This document shows positions 63,143 through 64,000 of a stretch of DNA of 64,000 nucleotides, piece by piece. Source of the stretch: Spirochaetaceae bacterium. Lineage in GTDB: Bacteria > Spirochaetota > Spirochaetia > B11-G9. The notes beneath the pieces were generated by a model that worked only from the letters and a program-made list of their open reading frames with translations, ran no database searches and was not told the origin of the DNA. A program made the translations under genes and the position numbers. Location of the stretch: positions 62,001-126,000 of the forward strand of contig WGCU01000038.1 of NCBI GenBank assembly GCA_015493635.1, written 5' to 3'. Numbering within the stretch: position 1 is the first letter of the stretch; each line of letters starts with the position of its first letter.

Positions 63143-63163
63143 AAAGATTGTCAGGAGGAACGT

Positions 63164-64000
63164 ATGAAAAGCGGTAAACCTTTGCTGCAGATAATGGCGG
63201 AAACGACAGATACAGATTACTGGAACGATTCCTGTGCTGTTTCAGAATTGGAGTATGCAATTCCGAAAGGTGCGGTAGGTGCAACGACGAATCCGGTTAT
63301 TGTGTATAACGTTTTAAAAAAGGAGTATGATCTCTGGGAGGATAGAATCCTGCAAATCATTAATGAAAATCCCCTGTATGATGAAGACGAAGTTGCGTGG
63401 CAGCTTATTGAGGAGATGGCGGTTAAGGGAGCCGGGCTTTTATACCCCGTTTTTCAAAGAGAAAACGGTTTAAAGGGGCGCATCTCTATCCAGACCAACG
63501 CAAAGTATTACCGGGATGCTGACAGGATGACAGAGCAGGCTGTAAAATTTAATACTCTTGCTCCGAATATTCAGGTAAAGATACCTGCAACTGAGGCCGG
63601 TGTTAAAGCAATGGAGGAAGCCACTTACAGGGGAGTAAATATAAATGCTACTGTCTGTTTTACCGTACCCCAGGCCATGGCCGTCGGGGAAGCGGTCGAA
63701 CGGGGGCTTAAACGAAGAGAAGCGGAGGGAAAGGATACATCCGGGATGTCTCCTGTATGTACAATAATGGTTGGAAGGCTCGATGACTGGCTGAAAATTG
63801 TAGCTGATAAAGAGGGTATAATTACAGATCCCGCGTATCTTGACAGGGCCGGAGTTGCCGCAATGAAAAGAGCTGTTAAGCTGTACAGGGAAAAAGGGTT
63901 TAAAACCAGAATGCTTACAGCAGCATACCGGAGCCGACTCCACTGGTCGGAACTTATAGGGGGAAACATTATTCATACGATCCCTTACAAGTGGCAGGTC
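63164..64000 (+). CDS. Transaldolase-family protein, 3' end outside window
   Basis: 279 codons visible, open to the window edge. GAVGATTNPVIVYNVL near the start and QVKIPATEAGVKAMEEATYRGVNINATVCFTVPQ (Schiff-base Lys in KIPAT) are transaldolase/fructose-6-phosphate-aldolase signatures; the family also covers sugar-acid aldolases. A strong GGAGGAA precedes the ATG. Regulated probably by the divergent GntR protein. Whether it is the pentose phosphate transaldolase is open; GntR control suggests a catabolic aldolase of some sugar acid. Confidence 0.88.
   Translation, partial: MKSGKPLLQIMAETTDTDYWNDSCAVSELEYAIPKGAVGATTNPVIVYNVLKKEYDLWEDRILQIINENPLYDEDEVAWQLIEEMAVKGAGLLYPVFQRENGLKGRISIQTNAKYYRDADRMTEQAVKFNTLAPNIQVKIPATEAGVKAMEEATYRGVNINATVCFTVPQAMAVGEAVERGLKRREAEGKDTSGMSPVCTIMVGRLDDWLKIVADKEGIITDPAYLDRAGVAAMKRAVKLYREKGFKTRMLTAAYRSRLHWSELIGGNIIHTIPYKWQV

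Noticed and set aside
1-64000. tRNA, rRNA, CRISPR or prophage genes
   Set aside because: None seen: no tRNA T-loop-like sequence in intergenic DNA, no spaced direct-repeat array, no phage structural genes.

Overview
The window looks like chromosomal DNA of a free-living, probably anaerobic spirochaete (Spirochaetales). This is an inference from three things: substrate-binding proteins whose signal peptides end in FAGG or FANG followed by a charged linker, many PAS/GAF histidine kinases, and a moderately AT-rich, densely packed genome with 4-8 nt gene overlaps. There is no rRNA gene or taxonomic marker to confirm it. I saw no rRNA, tRNA, CRISPR array or intact transposase.

Left part (1-18.5 kb). 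A minus-strand operon (P1 peptidase, panE-type reductase, M20 peptidase, HAD hydrolase) lies back to back with panB, so pantothenate genes are paired with two peptidases. Next come an M90 peptidase, a HisD-like dehydrogenase with altered metal ligands, and a flavin dehydrogenase. A signalling block follows: two large PAS/GAF histidine kinases, an HD-GYP response regulator and a divergent single-domain receiver. A beta-helix protein and a GHKL ATPase with an Ig-like insert close this part.

Centre (18.6-51.7 kb). This is a large region for peptidoglycan (murein) salvage. It encodes three exo-N-acetylmuramidases of the NamZ/DUF1343 family, a GH84 N-acetylglucosaminidase, an AmiE-like amidase, an L-Ala-D/L-Glu epimerase, a BadF-type amino-sugar kinase, MurQ etherase, a MurR-like RpiR regulator and a tandem-SIS protein resembling the glucokinase regulatory protein. 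An EtfB-EtfA-D-lactate dehydrogenase set matches the electron-bifurcating lactate dehydrogenase arrangement. Two complete oligopeptide-type ABC transporters and one sugar ABC transporter lacking its ATPase would bring in the fragments. None of the degradative enzymes has a signal peptide, so breakdown appears to be cytoplasmic. MurQ releases D-lactate, and the Etf/LDH genes overlapping murQ would oxidise it to pyruvate, which makes this a self-contained pathway from muropeptide to GlcNAc-6-phosphate plus pyruvate. Shared AT-rich sequence elements upstream of several of these operons suggest a common regulon.

Right part (51.9-64 kb). An AAA14/DUF4143 ATPase sits behind a perfect 18-bp palindrome with a consensus promoter inside it. 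A truncated pseudogene of the same family lies 4 kb away. An ArsR regulator with a CVC metal motif, a TSUP permease, a two-component system, an SPW membrane protein, a BASS-type transporter and an MFS transporter follow. Then come a MYG1-like protein, an exported protein of unknown function, and a FadR-type GntR regulator divergent from a transaldolase-family gene that runs off the window.

A recurring promoter layout, with the -10 box 6-8 nt before the ATG and no Shine-Dalgarno sequence, suggests leaderless mRNAs for at least four genes.
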